This document shows positions 40,248 to 49,419 of a DNA stretch of 64,000 nt, piece by piece (the stretch's first letter is position 1; each line of letters starts with the position of its first letter). The translations under genes and the position numbers were made by a program. Under the pieces are notes generated by a model. The model ran no database searches, was not told the DNA's origin, and was given only the letters and a program-made list of their open reading frames with translations. Origin of the DNA: CAXPZW01 sp964221845 (GTDB lineage: Bacteria > Bacteroidota > Bacteroidia > Flavobacteriales_D > Sanyastnellaceae); contig CAXPZW010000012.1 of assembly GCA_964221845.1 (NCBI GenBank), forward strand, positions 186,001 through 250,000. The letters run 5' to 3'.

Positions 40248-41618
40248 TCAGTGTTCTTTTTTAAAGTTCTCTCCGGAAGACTTCAGGATGGTCTTCAGCT
40301 CGTTGAGGGCGAGTACCGGGAAGAAGCGGGCAAACAACAGGAACAGGGTCAGGAAAATCCCGATGGTTCCCAGGAAGGTGCCGATGTCAATCGGAGTGGC
40401 GTGGAATTCACCCCAGCTCGAAGGATCGTAATCGCGGTGCAGCGAGGTCACGATGATCACGTAGCGCTCGAACCACATACCGATGTTCACGATGATCGAC
40501 ATGAAGAAGGTGAAAGTCAGGCTGCGTCGCCACTTCTTCACCCAGAACAGCTGGGGAGAAATCACGTTGCAAGTCATCATGATCCAGTACGACCATGAGT
40601 ACGGGCCTGAGAAGCGGTTGATGAACGCGTACGACTCGTACTCAACGCCCGAGTACCACGAGATGAAGAGCTCGGTCAAGTAAGCCACACCTACGATCGA
40701 TCCGGTGACGATGATTACGATGTTCATGTACTCCACGTGCTTCACGTGTACATAGGCCTCGAGGTTCATGGCCTTGCGCATGATCAGCAGCAGGGTGAGT
40801 ACCATCGCAAATCCGGAGAATACCGCACCCGATACAAAGTAGGGCGGGAAGATGGTGGTGTGCCATCCCGGGATCACCGAGGTTGCGAAGTCCATCGATA
40901 CAATCGAGTGCACCGAGAATACCAGTGGGGTAGCCACACCGGCCAATACCAGCGATACCTCTTCAAAGCGGGTCCAGTTCTTGGCGCGTCCCGACCAACC
41001 GAAGGCCAAGATGCCGTAGATTTTCTTGGGCAGCGGCTTTTTCATGCGGTCGCGGATGGTCGCGAAATCCGGAATGAGGCCGATGTACCAGAACACCAGA
41101 GATACCGAGAAGTAGGTCGAGATTGCGAATACGTCCCAGAGGAGTGGCGAGTTGAAGTTCACCCACAGCGAACCGAATTGGTTCGGCAGCGGGAGTACCC
41201 AGTACGATACCCAGATACGACCCATGTGGATCCCCGGGAAGATCGCCGCCATCATGACCGCGAAGATGGTCATCGCCTCTGCAGAGCGGTTGATGGCCAT
41301 GCGCCACTTCTGGCGGAACAGCAGCAGTACTGCCGAAATCAGGGTTCCCGCGTGACCGATACCTACCCACCATACGAAGTTGGTGATGTCCCAGGCCCAG
41401 CCTACGGTTTTGTTCAGACCCCATACACCCACACCTGTACCCAGGAGGTAAGTGATGCAGCCTATCCCATACAGGCCAATCAGACCCGTGATGGTGATCA
41501 TGATTTTCCACGCCCGTGGCGCGGGGCCTTCGATGGGCCCTACGATGTCGTTGGTGATGTCGCCGTAGCTCTTGTCACCGAGGATAAGCGGTTCGCGAAT
41601 TGCAGCTTCTTTTTGCAT
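40248..41618 (-). CDS. actC: Alternative complex III quinol-binding NrfD-like subunit ActC
   Basis: This 456-residue polytopic protein has about ten helices (IMITITGLIGLYGIGCITYLLG, FVWWVGIGHAGTLISAVLLLF, MTIFAVMMAAIFPGIHMGR, VFSGFAMVLTLLLIM). The polysulphide-reductase/NrfD motif GIGHAGTLISA with His is seen. The N-terminal EPLILGDKSYGDITNDI is typical of Bacteroidota ActC. It oxidises quinol for the Fe-S subunit ActB. It follows actB by 12 bp. Confidence 0.94.
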   Translation of the reverse strand: MQKEAAIREPLILGDKSYGDITNDIVGPIEGPAPRAWKIMITITGLIGLYGIGCITYLLGTGVGVWGLNKTVGWAWDITNFVWWVGIGHAGTLISAVLLLFRQKWRMAINRSAEAMTIFAVMMAAIFPGIHMGRIWVSYWVLPLPNQFGSLWVNFNSPLLWDVFAISTYFSVSLVFWYIGLIPDFATIRDRMKKPLPKKIYGILAFGWSGRAKNWTRFEEVSLVLAGVATPLVFSVHSIVSMDFATSVIPGWHTTIFPPYFVSGAVFSGFAMVLTLLLIMRKAMNLEAYVHVKHVEYMNIVIIVTGSIVGVAYLTELFISWYSGVEYESYAFINRFSGPYSWSYWIMMTCNVISPQLFWVKKWRRSLTFTFFMSIIVNIGMWFERYVIIVTSLHRDYDPSSWGEFHATPIDIGTFLGTIGIFLTLFLLFARFFPVLALNELKTILKSSGENFKKEH

Positions 41619-41630
41619 CGTGCTCCGGGA

Positions 41631-44600
41631 TTAGGCGTTGTTTTCCGCTTTGTTGCGCACCTTGGTCATGTAGTACATGTTCGGCTGTACGCCGATTTCC
41701 TCGAGTGCGTGGTATGCGCGGTTGTTTTGCGAGATCGCGCGCACACCTGAATTTTTATCGTTCAGATCACCGAACTGGATGGCGTGGGTAGGACACGCTT
41801 CAGCACATGCGGTTTCGATGGCGCCGTCTGCAACAGGCTGACCTGCTTTCTTGGCTTCGAGCTTGCCGTACTGGATGCGTTGTACACACAGCGAGCATTT
41901 CTCCATCACCCCGCGTGAACGTACAGTCACGTCTGGGTTGAGGACCATGCGCGCGAGTGAATCCTGCGCCGGGTTGATGTTCTGGAATTTCTTGAAGTCG
42001 ATGTAGTTGAACCAGTTGAAGCGACGCACTTTGTACGGGCAGTTGTTGGCGCAGTAGCGGGTACCGATGCAGCGGTTGTAGGTCATCTGGTTGATGCCTT
42101 CGTTGCTGTGGGTAGTCGCGGCTACTGGACAAACGGTCTCGCACGGTGCGTGGTTGCAGTGCTGACACATCATCGGCATGTGCACGGTCTCGGGGTTCTC
42201 CTCGGGACGTTCCATGTCGATGTAGGCAGGGATGGCGCCGATTTCGAGTGCTTCTTGGGTCTCCTCAACAGTGCGGTACTTCGAAGAGAAGAAGCGGTCG
42301 ATGCGCATCCAGTGCATGTCGCGGTGGCGCAGAACCTCGTCCTTACCTACAACCGGTACGTTGTTCTCCAGGTGACACGCGGTCACACAGGCCGAACAAC
42401 CGGTACAGGTGGTCAAGTCGATGGTCATGCCCCATCGGTGGCCCACTTCAATGGGGTGCTCATTCCACATGTCGAACTCCTTGGTTGGAATCTCGCCGTC
42501 GTGGGTGATGAGTACGTGGTTTTCGTTGAATGACGCTTGGCCTTTGGGCTTGTCTTTCTCAGAGAGGAAGGTGCCCAGGGTGGTCTCCTTCACGATCGAG
42601 TCGCGGCCCATGATGGTGTGGTGCATCTGGGTGGTGGCCAGCGCGAAGGTGCCTTCGGCTTTTTCGATCGAAACGTTGGTGTTGGCGTAAACCGGGAGGC
42701 CGTTGGCTTCGGTTACCAGACCGGCTGCACGTTGTCCGCGAGGAACACGCTTGCCGTTCTCGTCCATCACCAAGGAGCCGTCCATGCCGCCTACGATGTC
42801 GTATGCAGCGTTACCGATGTTCTCGTTGCCCGCACCGCGGCCGTAACCGAGGGCGATGCCGATGGTGCCTGGCTTTTGACCTGGGGTCGGGAACACAGGC
42901 AGGGTCACCTTGCTGTCACCGGCAGTCACGGTTACCAGGCTCGCTGGGTCGCGCTGGGCGATGACGGTGTTGAGGCCCATCTCTTCGCAATCTGCGACAG
43001 ACATGGTTACGTAGTTGTCCCAAGTGACTTTGGTCACCGGGTCTGGCAGCTCTTGCGCCCAAGGGTTGGGGGTGTGCTCGCCAGCACCTACGCTCACTTT
43101 TTGGTACACCGACAGCTCGTACTTGCCTGCTTTGCCAGCGGCTGCTTTCACAGCTGAGATGGCAGCGCCCGCGTTGAAGGCCGCAGCGGCAGGAGCAGCA
43201 GCGTCAGCATCGGCGCCCTCTTCGGCGGCCACAGCTTGTACGCTTGCGGTGGTGTTGAAGTATCCGTTGTACACGGCCATGTTCCACGACTCGTCGGTGA
43301 GCATGCCGTCAGCTACGTACGCAGAATTGTGGGTCTGGCGCATGTAGGTGTAGTAATCGGTGGTGTCGCCGGCCCAGGTCAGCAGGCTCTCTTGCGCGTA
43401 GCGGGTGCTGAACAGTGGCGAAATGGTGGGCTGCTGGATTTCCACGCGGCCGTCAAACGGCATGTGGTCGTTCCAGGCCTCGAGCGCGTGGTGATCCGGC
43501 GCTTTGTAGGTACAGCGTGCACCGGTCTCGTCGGCCTTGCCGTTGAATGAGATGGTGGTTTTGACCTTGGCCAATGCTTCGTTGAAGCCTTCGGCGTCGT
43601 ACCAGGTGTATGAAGGGTTGGCGCCGTATACCACCAGAGCGGTTACGCGGCCGTTCTTCATGTCGTTCACCAGTGAAGCCATGGCGGCGTCGTCACCCAT
43701 GTACAGGCGCGACGGGTTGGACACGTCCAAGGTGTTGCCGTAGTTGTTCAGGGCTTGGTTGATGCCGTTGACCAGTTGCTGTACGTTCAGGTCGTTGCTG
43801 CCTGCAACCACGAGCGACTCGCCGCGGTTGGCTTTGAGGGCTGCAGCGGCTGCTTTGACAGCGGCGGCGGCTTTCTCGGGCAGGTTTATACTGGCACCGC
43901 CGGCAATGGCGTTGTACAGGGCGGCTGCAACGAGGCCTTCTTCGCTTGGCTTGATGGTCACGCGCTCATCGGCGTTGGAGCCGGTGGTGGACATGTTGCC
44001 TTCGAAGTGGATGTGTTGACTCATCCAAGCACCTTCGGGCTTGCGGCGCATGCCGTAGTCCTTGGTGAATTTGTTGGCGGTCATCCAAGTGCCGAGGAAG
44101 TCAGCGTTGATCGAGACAATTACCTTGGCCTGGTCAAAGCGGTACTGCGGAATGGCGTCGGTACCGTGGGTGGCTTGGTGTGCTCGGCGGATGCCGTTGT
44201 AAGAGTAGCTGTCTACCATCACGTGGCGGCCTTGGTAGCGCTCGGTGAACGCGTTGATCGCACGTTGGGTAGAAGGGGAGATGACCGAGCCACTCACCAC
44301 GGCCACCTTGCCGGTAGCGCCTTGGAGGGCTGCAGACACTTCTTTGTCGAGGTCAGACCAGCTGATGGCGGTGTCGCCTTTCATCGGGCCGGTCAGACGG
44401 GTGTTGTCGTACAACTCCAGTACCGACTGGCTGATGCGGCTGTTGACCGCGCCGTAACCCAAACCTTCGGCCTTGTTGGCTTTGATGAAGATGGGACGGC
44501 CCTCTCGGGTTTTCACCAATACGTTGCCGTAGTCCTGTCCGTTGTAGAAGGTGCTGGCGTAGTAGTTGGGGATACCGGGGGTGATTTGGTCCGGCTTGTT

Positions 44601-44840
44601 TACGTAGGGGATCGACTTGACCACCGGCGTCTCACACGCAGCCAAGGTGGCGGCGCCTACGGAGAACCCGAGGAATTTCAAGAAGTCCCTACGTCCGGTG
44701 CTGGTTTCCTGCAAGCGGTTGTCGCTCAGGAACTCATCCACGGTTTGGGTTGGGGTGAATTCGTTTTCCGCTGCTTCGCGGAAGGCCGGTGCATCCTGCA
44801 ATTCAGGAACTCCGGTGAAGTATCGCTTCGTCTGGGCCAT
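41631..44840 (-). CDS. actB: Alternative complex III iron-sulphur/molybdopterin-like subunit ActB
   Basis: This 1069-residue protein has an internal twin-arginine signal (TGRRDFLKFLGFSVGAATLAAC) after an N-terminal stretch. The large central molybdopterin-oxidoreductase-like domain is probably cofactor-less. An Ala-rich insertion lies near residue 535 (EEGADADAAAPAAAAF). The C-terminal ferredoxin part has CTGCSACVTACHLENNVPVV, CQHCNHAPCETVCPVAAT, CIGTRYCANNCPYKVRRF, CSLCVQRI and CAEACPTHAI, ligands for four iron-sulphur clusters. It transfers electrons from quinol to the haems of ActA. It is followed by actC. Confidence 0.95.
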   Translation of the reverse strand: MAQTKRYFTGVPELQDAPAFREAAENEFTPTQTVDEFLSDNRLQETSTGRRDFLKFLGFSVGAATLAACETPVVKSIPYVNKPDQITPGIPNYYASTFYNGQDYGNVLVKTREGRPIFIKANKAEGLGYGAVNSRISQSVLELYDNTRLTGPMKGDTAISWSDLDKEVSAALQGATGKVAVVSGSVISPSTQRAINAFTERYQGRHVMVDSYSYNGIRRAHQATHGTDAIPQYRFDQAKVIVSINADFLGTWMTANKFTKDYGMRRKPEGAWMSQHIHFEGNMSTTGSNADERVTIKPSEEGLVAAALYNAIAGGASINLPEKAAAAVKAAAAALKANRGESLVVAGSNDLNVQQLVNGINQALNNYGNTLDVSNPSRLYMGDDAAMASLVNDMKNGRVTALVVYGANPSYTWYDAEGFNEALAKVKTTISFNGKADETGARCTYKAPDHHALEAWNDHMPFDGRVEIQQPTISPLFSTRYAQESLLTWAGDTTDYYTYMRQTHNSAYVADGMLTDESWNMAVYNGYFNTTASVQAVAAEEGADADAAAPAAAAFNAGAAISAVKAAAGKAGKYELSVYQKVSVGAGEHTPNPWAQELPDPVTKVTWDNYVTMSVADCEEMGLNTVIAQRDPASLVTVTAGDSKVTLPVFPTPGQKPGTIGIALGYGRGAGNENIGNAAYDIVGGMDGSLVMDENGKRVPRGQRAAGLVTEANGLPVYANTNVSIEKAEGTFALATTQMHHTIMGRDSIVKETTLGTFLSEKDKPKGQASFNENHVLITHDGEIPTKEFDMWNEHPIEVGHRWGMTIDLTTCTGCSACVTACHLENNVPVVGKDEVLRHRDMHWMRIDRFFSSKYRTVEETQEALEIGAIPAYIDMERPEENPETVHMPMMCQHCNHAPCETVCPVAATTHSNEGINQMTYNRCIGTRYCANNCPYKVRRFNWFNYIDFKKFQNINPAQDSLARMVLNPDVTVRSRGVMEKCSLCVQRIQYGKLEAKKAGQPVADGAIETACAEACPTHAIQFGDLNDKNSGVRAISQNNRAYHALEEIGVQPNMYYMTKVRNKAENNA

Positions 44841-44861
44841 CAGAGTATTCAGCGTTGGTTC

Positions 44862-46289
44862 TTAGTAATGGCACTTGGAGCATTCCCAGCCGCCAAGTTC
44901 TTTCACCGTTACTTTTTCGTCGTCTTTGATGCGTTGCAACTCGAGGTTGCCGCGCTCAGATCCTTTGAGTCGTTCGTGGATTTCCACGTAGTAGTCACTG
45001 CTGGTCAGGTCGATCTCAGCCTTGTTGTGGCACTCGATGCACCAGCCCATGGTCAGGGTAGGCTTCGAGAGTTGGATCAGACCAGGAATGTCGGTTTGGG
45101 CGTTGACTTCCTCCACGGTGGCCTGGCGACCAACGGTGTAGGTTTCAACAGGGCCGTGGCAGTTGCGGCAGTCGAGGCCACCCACGGTGACGTGCTGCGC
45201 GTGCGAGAAGTAAACGTGGTCGGGCAGGACGTGTACCTTGTTCCACTTCACCGGCTCGCCGGTCCACGAGTCTTGCGGCTCTTTGAAACCGTCCTTCTCT
45301 TGGCCTTCTTCTACGCCGTAGTACGAACCGTTCTCGGGGTTGAAACCGATGGCGGCGTAAATCTTCGAGATTTCCTCAGTGCCTGAGACCGAACCTTTCT
45401 TGATGCCTTTGTGGCAGTTCATACAGATGTTGGTCGAAGGAATCGAGGCGTGCTTGGATTCGCGGGCAGTGTGGTGGCAGTACTCGCAATCGATTTCGTT
45501 CTGGCAGGCGTGGATGGCGTGCGAGAACCAAATGGGTTGCTCGGGCTCGTAGCCTTCGTAAACGCCGACGCTCATCAGGTCTCCATAGCCGATGGTCACC
45601 AGCACGGCTACCACAAAGAAGCCGATGATAGAAACAAACGCGCGGTTGCCGGTCACCCAGATGCGTACCGCTTCTGCGTAGGTGGGCACCTCGGTGGTCT
45701 CCTTGCCTTCGCGCTCGGCGATGGCGTTTTTAAGTGAGCGGTTCACGCCTGCAGCGGCAAAGGCCACAATCAGGAAGAACACCCCCAAGATCAGGAACCA
45801 AATGGCAGTGTTGTCGCTCTCCTCTTCCACGGCGTCGTGGATGGTAGGGCACGCATCGCCGGTTCCGGCTCCAGCGCCATCAGGTGCTACGTAGTTCATC
45901 ACGTAGTTCATGATGTCCTTGATGTCGCCTTCGGACACCAGCTGGGCGTTCATGATGCCGTAAGAGGCTTCCCACTGCTTCACCAGGCCGGTGATGTACG
46001 GGTCGCCGGTGGCGATGGCCGCTTGTGGGTTTTGGATCCAAGTGACCAAGAGCTCTTCGGACGCACCCCAACGTTCAGCGACGCCGGCAAGGCCAGGGGC
46101 TGCCAGGTTTTCTGAGGTGGGTTTGTGACAAGACGCGCAGTTGGCCTTGAAGAGGGCTTCCCCGTTGTCGTAATCGCCTTCGTCGAAGATTCCGGCGAAG
46201 GAAAGGGTTGGAATCGCTACAAGTGCGGCCAAAACGACCGTACGGAAGAGCTTGTGGAATAAACGAGTTTCGTTCAGCACAGGAGACAT
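44862..46289 (-). CDS. actA: Alternative complex III multihaem cytochrome ActA with extra N-terminal cytochrome c domain
   Basis: This 475-residue protein contains six CxxCH haem sites. CASCH lies in an N-terminal monohaem domain after a signal peptide. Two membrane helices follow (WFLILGVFFLIVAFAAAGV and FVSIIGFFVVAVLVTIG). The pentahaem domain then has CEYCH, CMNCH, CRNCH, CIECH and CSKCH. ActA normally carries five haems, so the N-terminal domain adds a sixth. ATG at 46289 was chosen over an upstream ATG at 46310. It is the first gene of the act-cox operon, with a -7 promoter element 45-55 bp upstream. Confidence 0.92.
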   Translation of the reverse strand: MSPVLNETRLFHKLFRTVVLAALVAIPTLSFAGIFDEGDYDNGEALFKANCASCHKPTSENLAAPGLAGVAERWGASEELLVTWIQNPQAAIATGDPYITGLVKQWEASYGIMNAQLVSEGDIKDIMNYVMNYVAPDGAGAGTGDACPTIHDAVEEESDNTAIWFLILGVFFLIVAFAAAGVNRSLKNAIAEREGKETTEVPTYAEAVRIWVTGNRAFVSIIGFFVVAVLVTIGYGDLMSVGVYEGYEPEQPIWFSHAIHACQNEIDCEYCHHTARESKHASIPSTNICMNCHKGIKKGSVSGTEEISKIYAAIGFNPENGSYYGVEEGQEKDGFKEPQDSWTGEPVKWNKVHVLPDHVYFSHAQHVTVGGLDCRNCHGPVETYTVGRQATVEEVNAQTDIPGLIQLSKPTLTMGWCIECHNKAEIDLTSSDYYVEIHERLKGSERGNLELQRIKDDEKVTVKELGGWECSKCHY

Positions 46290-46334
46290 AATTCGATGAT
46301 TACCGGGCACACTTCACCCTGCTAAAATCGCGGC

Positions 46335-46342
46335 CAAAATTA
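46335..46342 (-). promoter_or_regulatory. -7 element for the act-cox operon
   Basis: TAATTTTG on the minus strand (46342-46335) matches TAnnTTTG, 46 bp upstream of actA. No matching -33 is seen at the usual spacing. The 284-bp gap to the ABC gene otherwise holds a 9-bp inverted repeat (CTTTCGGGG 46472-46480, CCCCGAAAG 46534-46542). Confidence 0.45.
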
Positions 46343-46546
46343 CGTCATTTTAACGTCTAGCGAGGGCTGGAACGCTGAATTTCAGAGGCCCTTTCCAATT
46401 TAAAAACGTTCTAAATAGTCGCGGAAGTGTCATGAAAATTGCGGGCTCTACGAACGCGGCTCGGGACGGGGCTTTCGGGGCATCACGAACAAATCGCACT
46501 GCACCTGTTGAACAAAGTTTGGCCAAATCGCTCCCCCGAAAGTGGT

Positions 46547-46554
46547 TAGATTTG
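46547..46554 (+). promoter_or_regulatory. -7 element for the ABC transporter operon
   Basis: TAGATTTG matches TAnnTTTG, 19 bp before the ATPase ATG. A TTTG at 46518 is too far upstream for a normal -33, so only the -7 supports it. Confidence 0.45.
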
Positions 46555-46573
46555 ACCGTCGCAAAACCAACCC

Positions 46574-47200
46574 ATGCTGCACAGTTCACCGCTTACGTTT
46601 TCTTACCCTGACGGTCCGTCGTTTTCCTTTCCGGAGGTGCGTGCCGGTGCCGGGGAAGAATTGCTGCTGCTCGGCTCCAGCGGTACAGGCAAAACCACCC
46701 TGCTGCATTTGCTCGCGGGCTTGCGCTCGGCCCAATCCGGGCGCATTGAGGTGGCCGGGCGCGACATGGTTCCCCTTTCCGACGCCCAACGCGACCGCCA
46801 CCGCGGCGAGCACGTGGGCATTGTGTTTCAGACCGCCCACTTTCTGGATGCGCTCAGTGTGATGGACAACCTGTGCATGCCGCAGTACCTCAACGGCGAT
46901 GCGCCCGACCGCAACCGCGCTCAGGAAATGCTGGAGCGCTTGCAACTCGGGCACAAAGCCGGCAGCCGTCCGCGCAATTTGAGCGTGGGTGAACAGCAAC
47001 GCGTGGCCATTGCCCGCGCGCTCATGCACCGCCCCAAGCTGGTGTTTGCCGACGAGCCCACCTCGGCCTTGGACGACGCCAACGCCACCCAAGTCATGAA
47101 CCTCTTGCGTGAACAAACCGCCGACGTAGGCGCCACCTTGGTGGTGGTCACCCACGACCAGCGTTTGAAAGACCGCATTGCCAATACCGTTGCGCTGTGA
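46574..47200 (+). CDS. ABC transporter ATPase, LolD/MacB-like
   Basis: This 208-residue ATPase has Walker A GSSGTGKTTLLHLLAG, Q-loop GIVFQTAHFLDALSVMDNL, signature NLSVGEQQRVAIARALMHRP (Val-Glu replacing the more common Gly-Gln), Walker B LVFADEPTSALDD and switch His in VVVTHDQRL. It is of the size and type used by mechanotransmission exporters (LolD, MacB). Its stop overlaps the permease start by 3 bp (GTGA). With the permease and the DUF3299 lipoprotein it forms a three-gene operon whose substrate is unknown. Confidence 0.92.
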   Translation: MLHSSPLTFSYPDGPSFSFPEVRAGAGEELLLLGSSGTGKTTLLHLLAGLRSAQSGRIEVAGRDMVPLSDAQRDRHRGEHVGIVFQTAHFLDALSVMDNLCMPQYLNGDAPDRNRAQEMLERLQLGHKAGSRPRNLSVGEQQRVAIARALMHRPKLVFADEPTSALDDANATQVMNLLREQTADVGATLVVVTHDQRLKDRIANTVAL

Positions 47201-48393
47201 ACCTGCTGAAGATCAGTGTGGCCAACATCCGCCACAAGCCACTGCGCGCCGCGCTGAGCATCATTTTGATGGCCTTTGGCGTGGGCATGATCAGCCTGCT
47301 CTACACGGTGCAAACCCAGTTTCAAGAGCAGTTTGACCGCAACATCAAAGACATTGACATGGTGCTCGGTGCCAAGGGTTCGCCTTTGCAACTGATCCTG
47401 TCGAGCGTGTACCAAGTGGACGCGCCCACCGGCAACATCAACCTGCAGGAAACCGAACGCTTCCTGAAGAACCCCATGGTCAAAGGCATGGTCAAGGAGT
47501 GGATTCCCATGTCCTACGGCGACAACTTCCAGAAGTACCGCATCGTGGGCACCGAACACGCCTACGCCGAGCATTACAGTGCCACCGTGGCTCAAGGCCG
47601 ACTCTACGAAGCGGATTTTGAAGTCACCCTCGGGAGTAAAGTGGCCCAAGAAACCGGCCTGCAACTGGGGGACACATTCTTCAGTGCACACGGGTTGGAT
47701 GACACCACAGATGTCCATAAGAACCACGCTTTCAAGGTGGTAGGGGTGTTTGAACCCAGCCGAACGGTGGTGGACAATTTGGTGCTTTGCAACATCCCGT
47801 CCATCTGGCGCGTGCACGAAAAACCCGACGAGCCGCCTCTGGCCGAAGAGGACAAGGAAATCACCGCCGCACTGGTCAAGACCTCCAACCTGCTGGCCTC
47901 GGTGCGCATTCCGGGCATGCTGCGCGATTCCAAAATCATGGTATCGCTGCCGGCCATTGAGGTCAACCGCCTCAACAAGAACTTTGGCATTGGCATGGAT
48001 GCCTTCACGGCCATTGGCGTGCTGATCATGATCCTGTCTGCGGTGAGCGTATTTATTGCGCTGTACAGTTCCTTGCGCGAACGCCGTTATGAACTTGCGC
48101 TGATGCGCACCATGGGCGGACGCCGCAGCACCATCCTGACCATGATTGTGATGGAAGGGGCACTGATGAGCCTCATTGGCTTTGTGGTGGGCTGGGTGCT
48201 CTCACGGATTGGATTGCTGGTGCTGTCTGCCGTATTGGAGGACCGCTTTCACTACGGGCTCACGGATTTGGCGCCGTCCCTGACGGATTTGCTCTTGCTT
48301 CTGATCACTATCTTTGTAGGCAAGTTGGCATCACTCTTGCCTGCAGTCAAAGCCATGCGCATTGACATTTCAAACACCCTGGCTGATGGATAA
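47197..48393 (+). CDS. FtsX/MacB-like ABC permease
   Basis: This 398-residue protein starts with a GTG overlapping the ATPase stop. The layout is a first membrane helix (LRAALSIILMAFGVGMISLLY), a large periplasmic domain (about 45-265, including NIKDIDMVLGAKGSPLQLILS) and a C-terminal FtsX domain with three helices (AIGVLIMILSAVSVFIALYS, IVMEGALMSLIGFVVGWVL, DLLLLLITIFVGKLASLLP). Arg/Glu-rich LRERRYELALMRTMGGRRS is the coupling helix typical of the family. The family handles lipoproteins, peptides or metals without being a true importer. The next gene starts 8 bp inside its 3' end. Confidence 0.9.
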   Translation: MNLLKISVANIRHKPLRAALSIILMAFGVGMISLLYTVQTQFQEQFDRNIKDIDMVLGAKGSPLQLILSSVYQVDAPTGNINLQETERFLKNPMVKGMVKEWIPMSYGDNFQKYRIVGTEHAYAEHYSATVAQGRLYEADFEVTLGSKVAQETGLQLGDTFFSAHGLDDTTDVHKNHAFKVVGVFEPSRTVVDNLVLCNIPSIWRVHEKPDEPPLAEEDKEITAALVKTSNLLASVRIPGMLRDSKIMVSLPAIEVNRLNKNFGIGMDAFTAIGVLIMILSAVSVFIALYSSLRERRYELALMRTMGGRRSTILTMIVMEGALMSLIGFVVGWVLSRIGLLVLSAVLEDRFHYGLTDLAPSLTDLLLLLITIFVGKLASLLPAVKAMRIDISNTLADG

Positions 48394-49054
48394 GCGGAAA
48401 ACGATTTCGATGTGGATTTTGGCCGTGGCCGGCATTTCGGCCCTGAACCTGTCTTCGGCGTGCAAGCACGAACCGCCCACCAACATCTCCCCCGAGACCC
48501 GTTCGGAGGTGGTGGAGGCCGAAGCCCAAGCCAGCGAAAACGTAGAGGTGCTCACCGCCTCGGCCGACGCCGAAGACGCCCCCGATTTCATCGACCCTAC
48601 CTCCAACGACCCCGTGGGCTTGGACAAGGTGGTGGCCGCTGAAGACCTCGGCGTGGACATCCTCAACGCCGACGGCATCGAAGAACTCACCTGGAAGCAA
48701 CTCACTGACGTGGAGTTCAAGGACGTCTACGTGGAAGAGCTCGACGCCTACTACTGGAAACCCACCTTCGGCGAAAACGTCAGGGCCTTGGCTGGCCGCG
48801 AGGTCTACATCACCGGCTACATCATCCCGGTGGACTACGACGAGAACTTCTACGTACTCAGCCGTTACCCCTTCGCCAACTGCTTCTTCTGCGGCGGCGC
48901 CGGCCCCGAATCGGTCGTAGACCTGCGTTTCAAAAACGAAAACCGCATGTACGAAACCGACGAACGCCTCACCTTCCGCGGCAAACTCGCACTCAACGCG
49001 GATGACGTTTATCAGATGAACTACATTTTGGAAGGAGCAGAGGAATACGAATAA
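48386..49054 (+). CDS. DUF3299-type lipoprotein of an ABC transporter operon
   Basis: This 222-residue protein has a lipoprotein-like leader (ILAVAGISALNLSSAC), then an Asp/Glu-rich linker and a C-terminal DUF3299-like domain (GREVYITGYIIPVDYDENFYVLSRYPFANCFFCGGAGPESVV, then FRGKLALNADD). The conserved Cys pair in ANCFFCGG suggests metal or redox binding. DUF3299 proteins commonly sit with LolD/FtsX-type ABC genes and have been linked to zinc-related loci, but a function is not established. ATG at 48386 overlaps the permease. Confidence 0.75.
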   Translation: MDKRKTISMWILAVAGISALNLSSACKHEPPTNISPETRSEVVEAEAQASENVEVLTASADAEDAPDFIDPTSNDPVGLDKVVAAEDLGVDILNADGIEELTWKQLTDVEFKDVYVEELDAYYWKPTFGENVRALAGREVYITGYIIPVDYDENFYVLSRYPFANCFFCGGAGPESVVDLRFKNENRMYETDERLTFRGKLALNADDVYQMNYILEGAEEYE

Positions 49055-49084
49055 AAAAGGCGAGCTTTTTTAAGTGCAAGTGGA

Positions 49085-49105
49085 AGTGCAAGGATTTAGT
49101 GCAAG
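49085..49105 (+). repeat. AGTGCAAG-N3-TTAGTGCAAG element, copy 1
   Basis: N3 is GAT. Six further bases on the left side (AGTGGA, 49079-49084) are also shared with copy 3, making a 27-bp match with 3 mismatches. Confidence 0.8.
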
Positions 49106-49114
49106 GCGCTTTGG

Positions 49115-49149
49115 AGTGAAAAGTGAAAAGTGAAAAGTGAAGAGTGGGG
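49115..49149 (+). repeat. 7-bp tandem repeat AGTGAAA, five units
   Basis: Three AGTGAAA units, then AGTGAAG and AGTGGGG, with exact 7-bp period. The 21 bases at 49113-49133 recur as a perfect inverted copy at 49350-49370. Confidence 0.85.
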
Positions 49150-49190
49150 GCGTGGGGTTCGCTTGTGCTGAGGATGATTGTAGAGTATTG

Positions 49191-49212
49191 AGCCGCTGAT
49201 GCGGCTTTTTTT
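49191..49212 (+). terminator. Terminator within the repeat region (plus strand)
   Basis: AGCCGC (49191-49196), TGAT loop, GCGGCT (49201-49206), then T6. It lies 137 bp past the DUF3299 stop. Confidence 0.75.
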
Positions 49213-49349
49213 GTGGGCGATGGTTCACCAGCCAGTACCCTACCACAAGATCACCTGCAAATCGCGACGTCGCACCAGCGTGTCGCGCCCAAGCGACACC
49301 AACGACCGAAGAGCCTCCAGCCCATCCCGCCTCCGCAAACACCCAATTC

Positions 49350-49370
49350 TCACTTTTCACTTTTCACTCC
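49350..49370 (-). repeat. Inverted copy of the AGTGAAA tandem repeat
   Basis: Exact reverse complement of 49113-49133 (21 bp), 216 bp away. Confidence 0.85.
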
Positions 49371-49419
49371 CGCTAGTGTCCGCCCGACCCCACTAATCCG
49401 AACACCCACAAGCCTTGCA

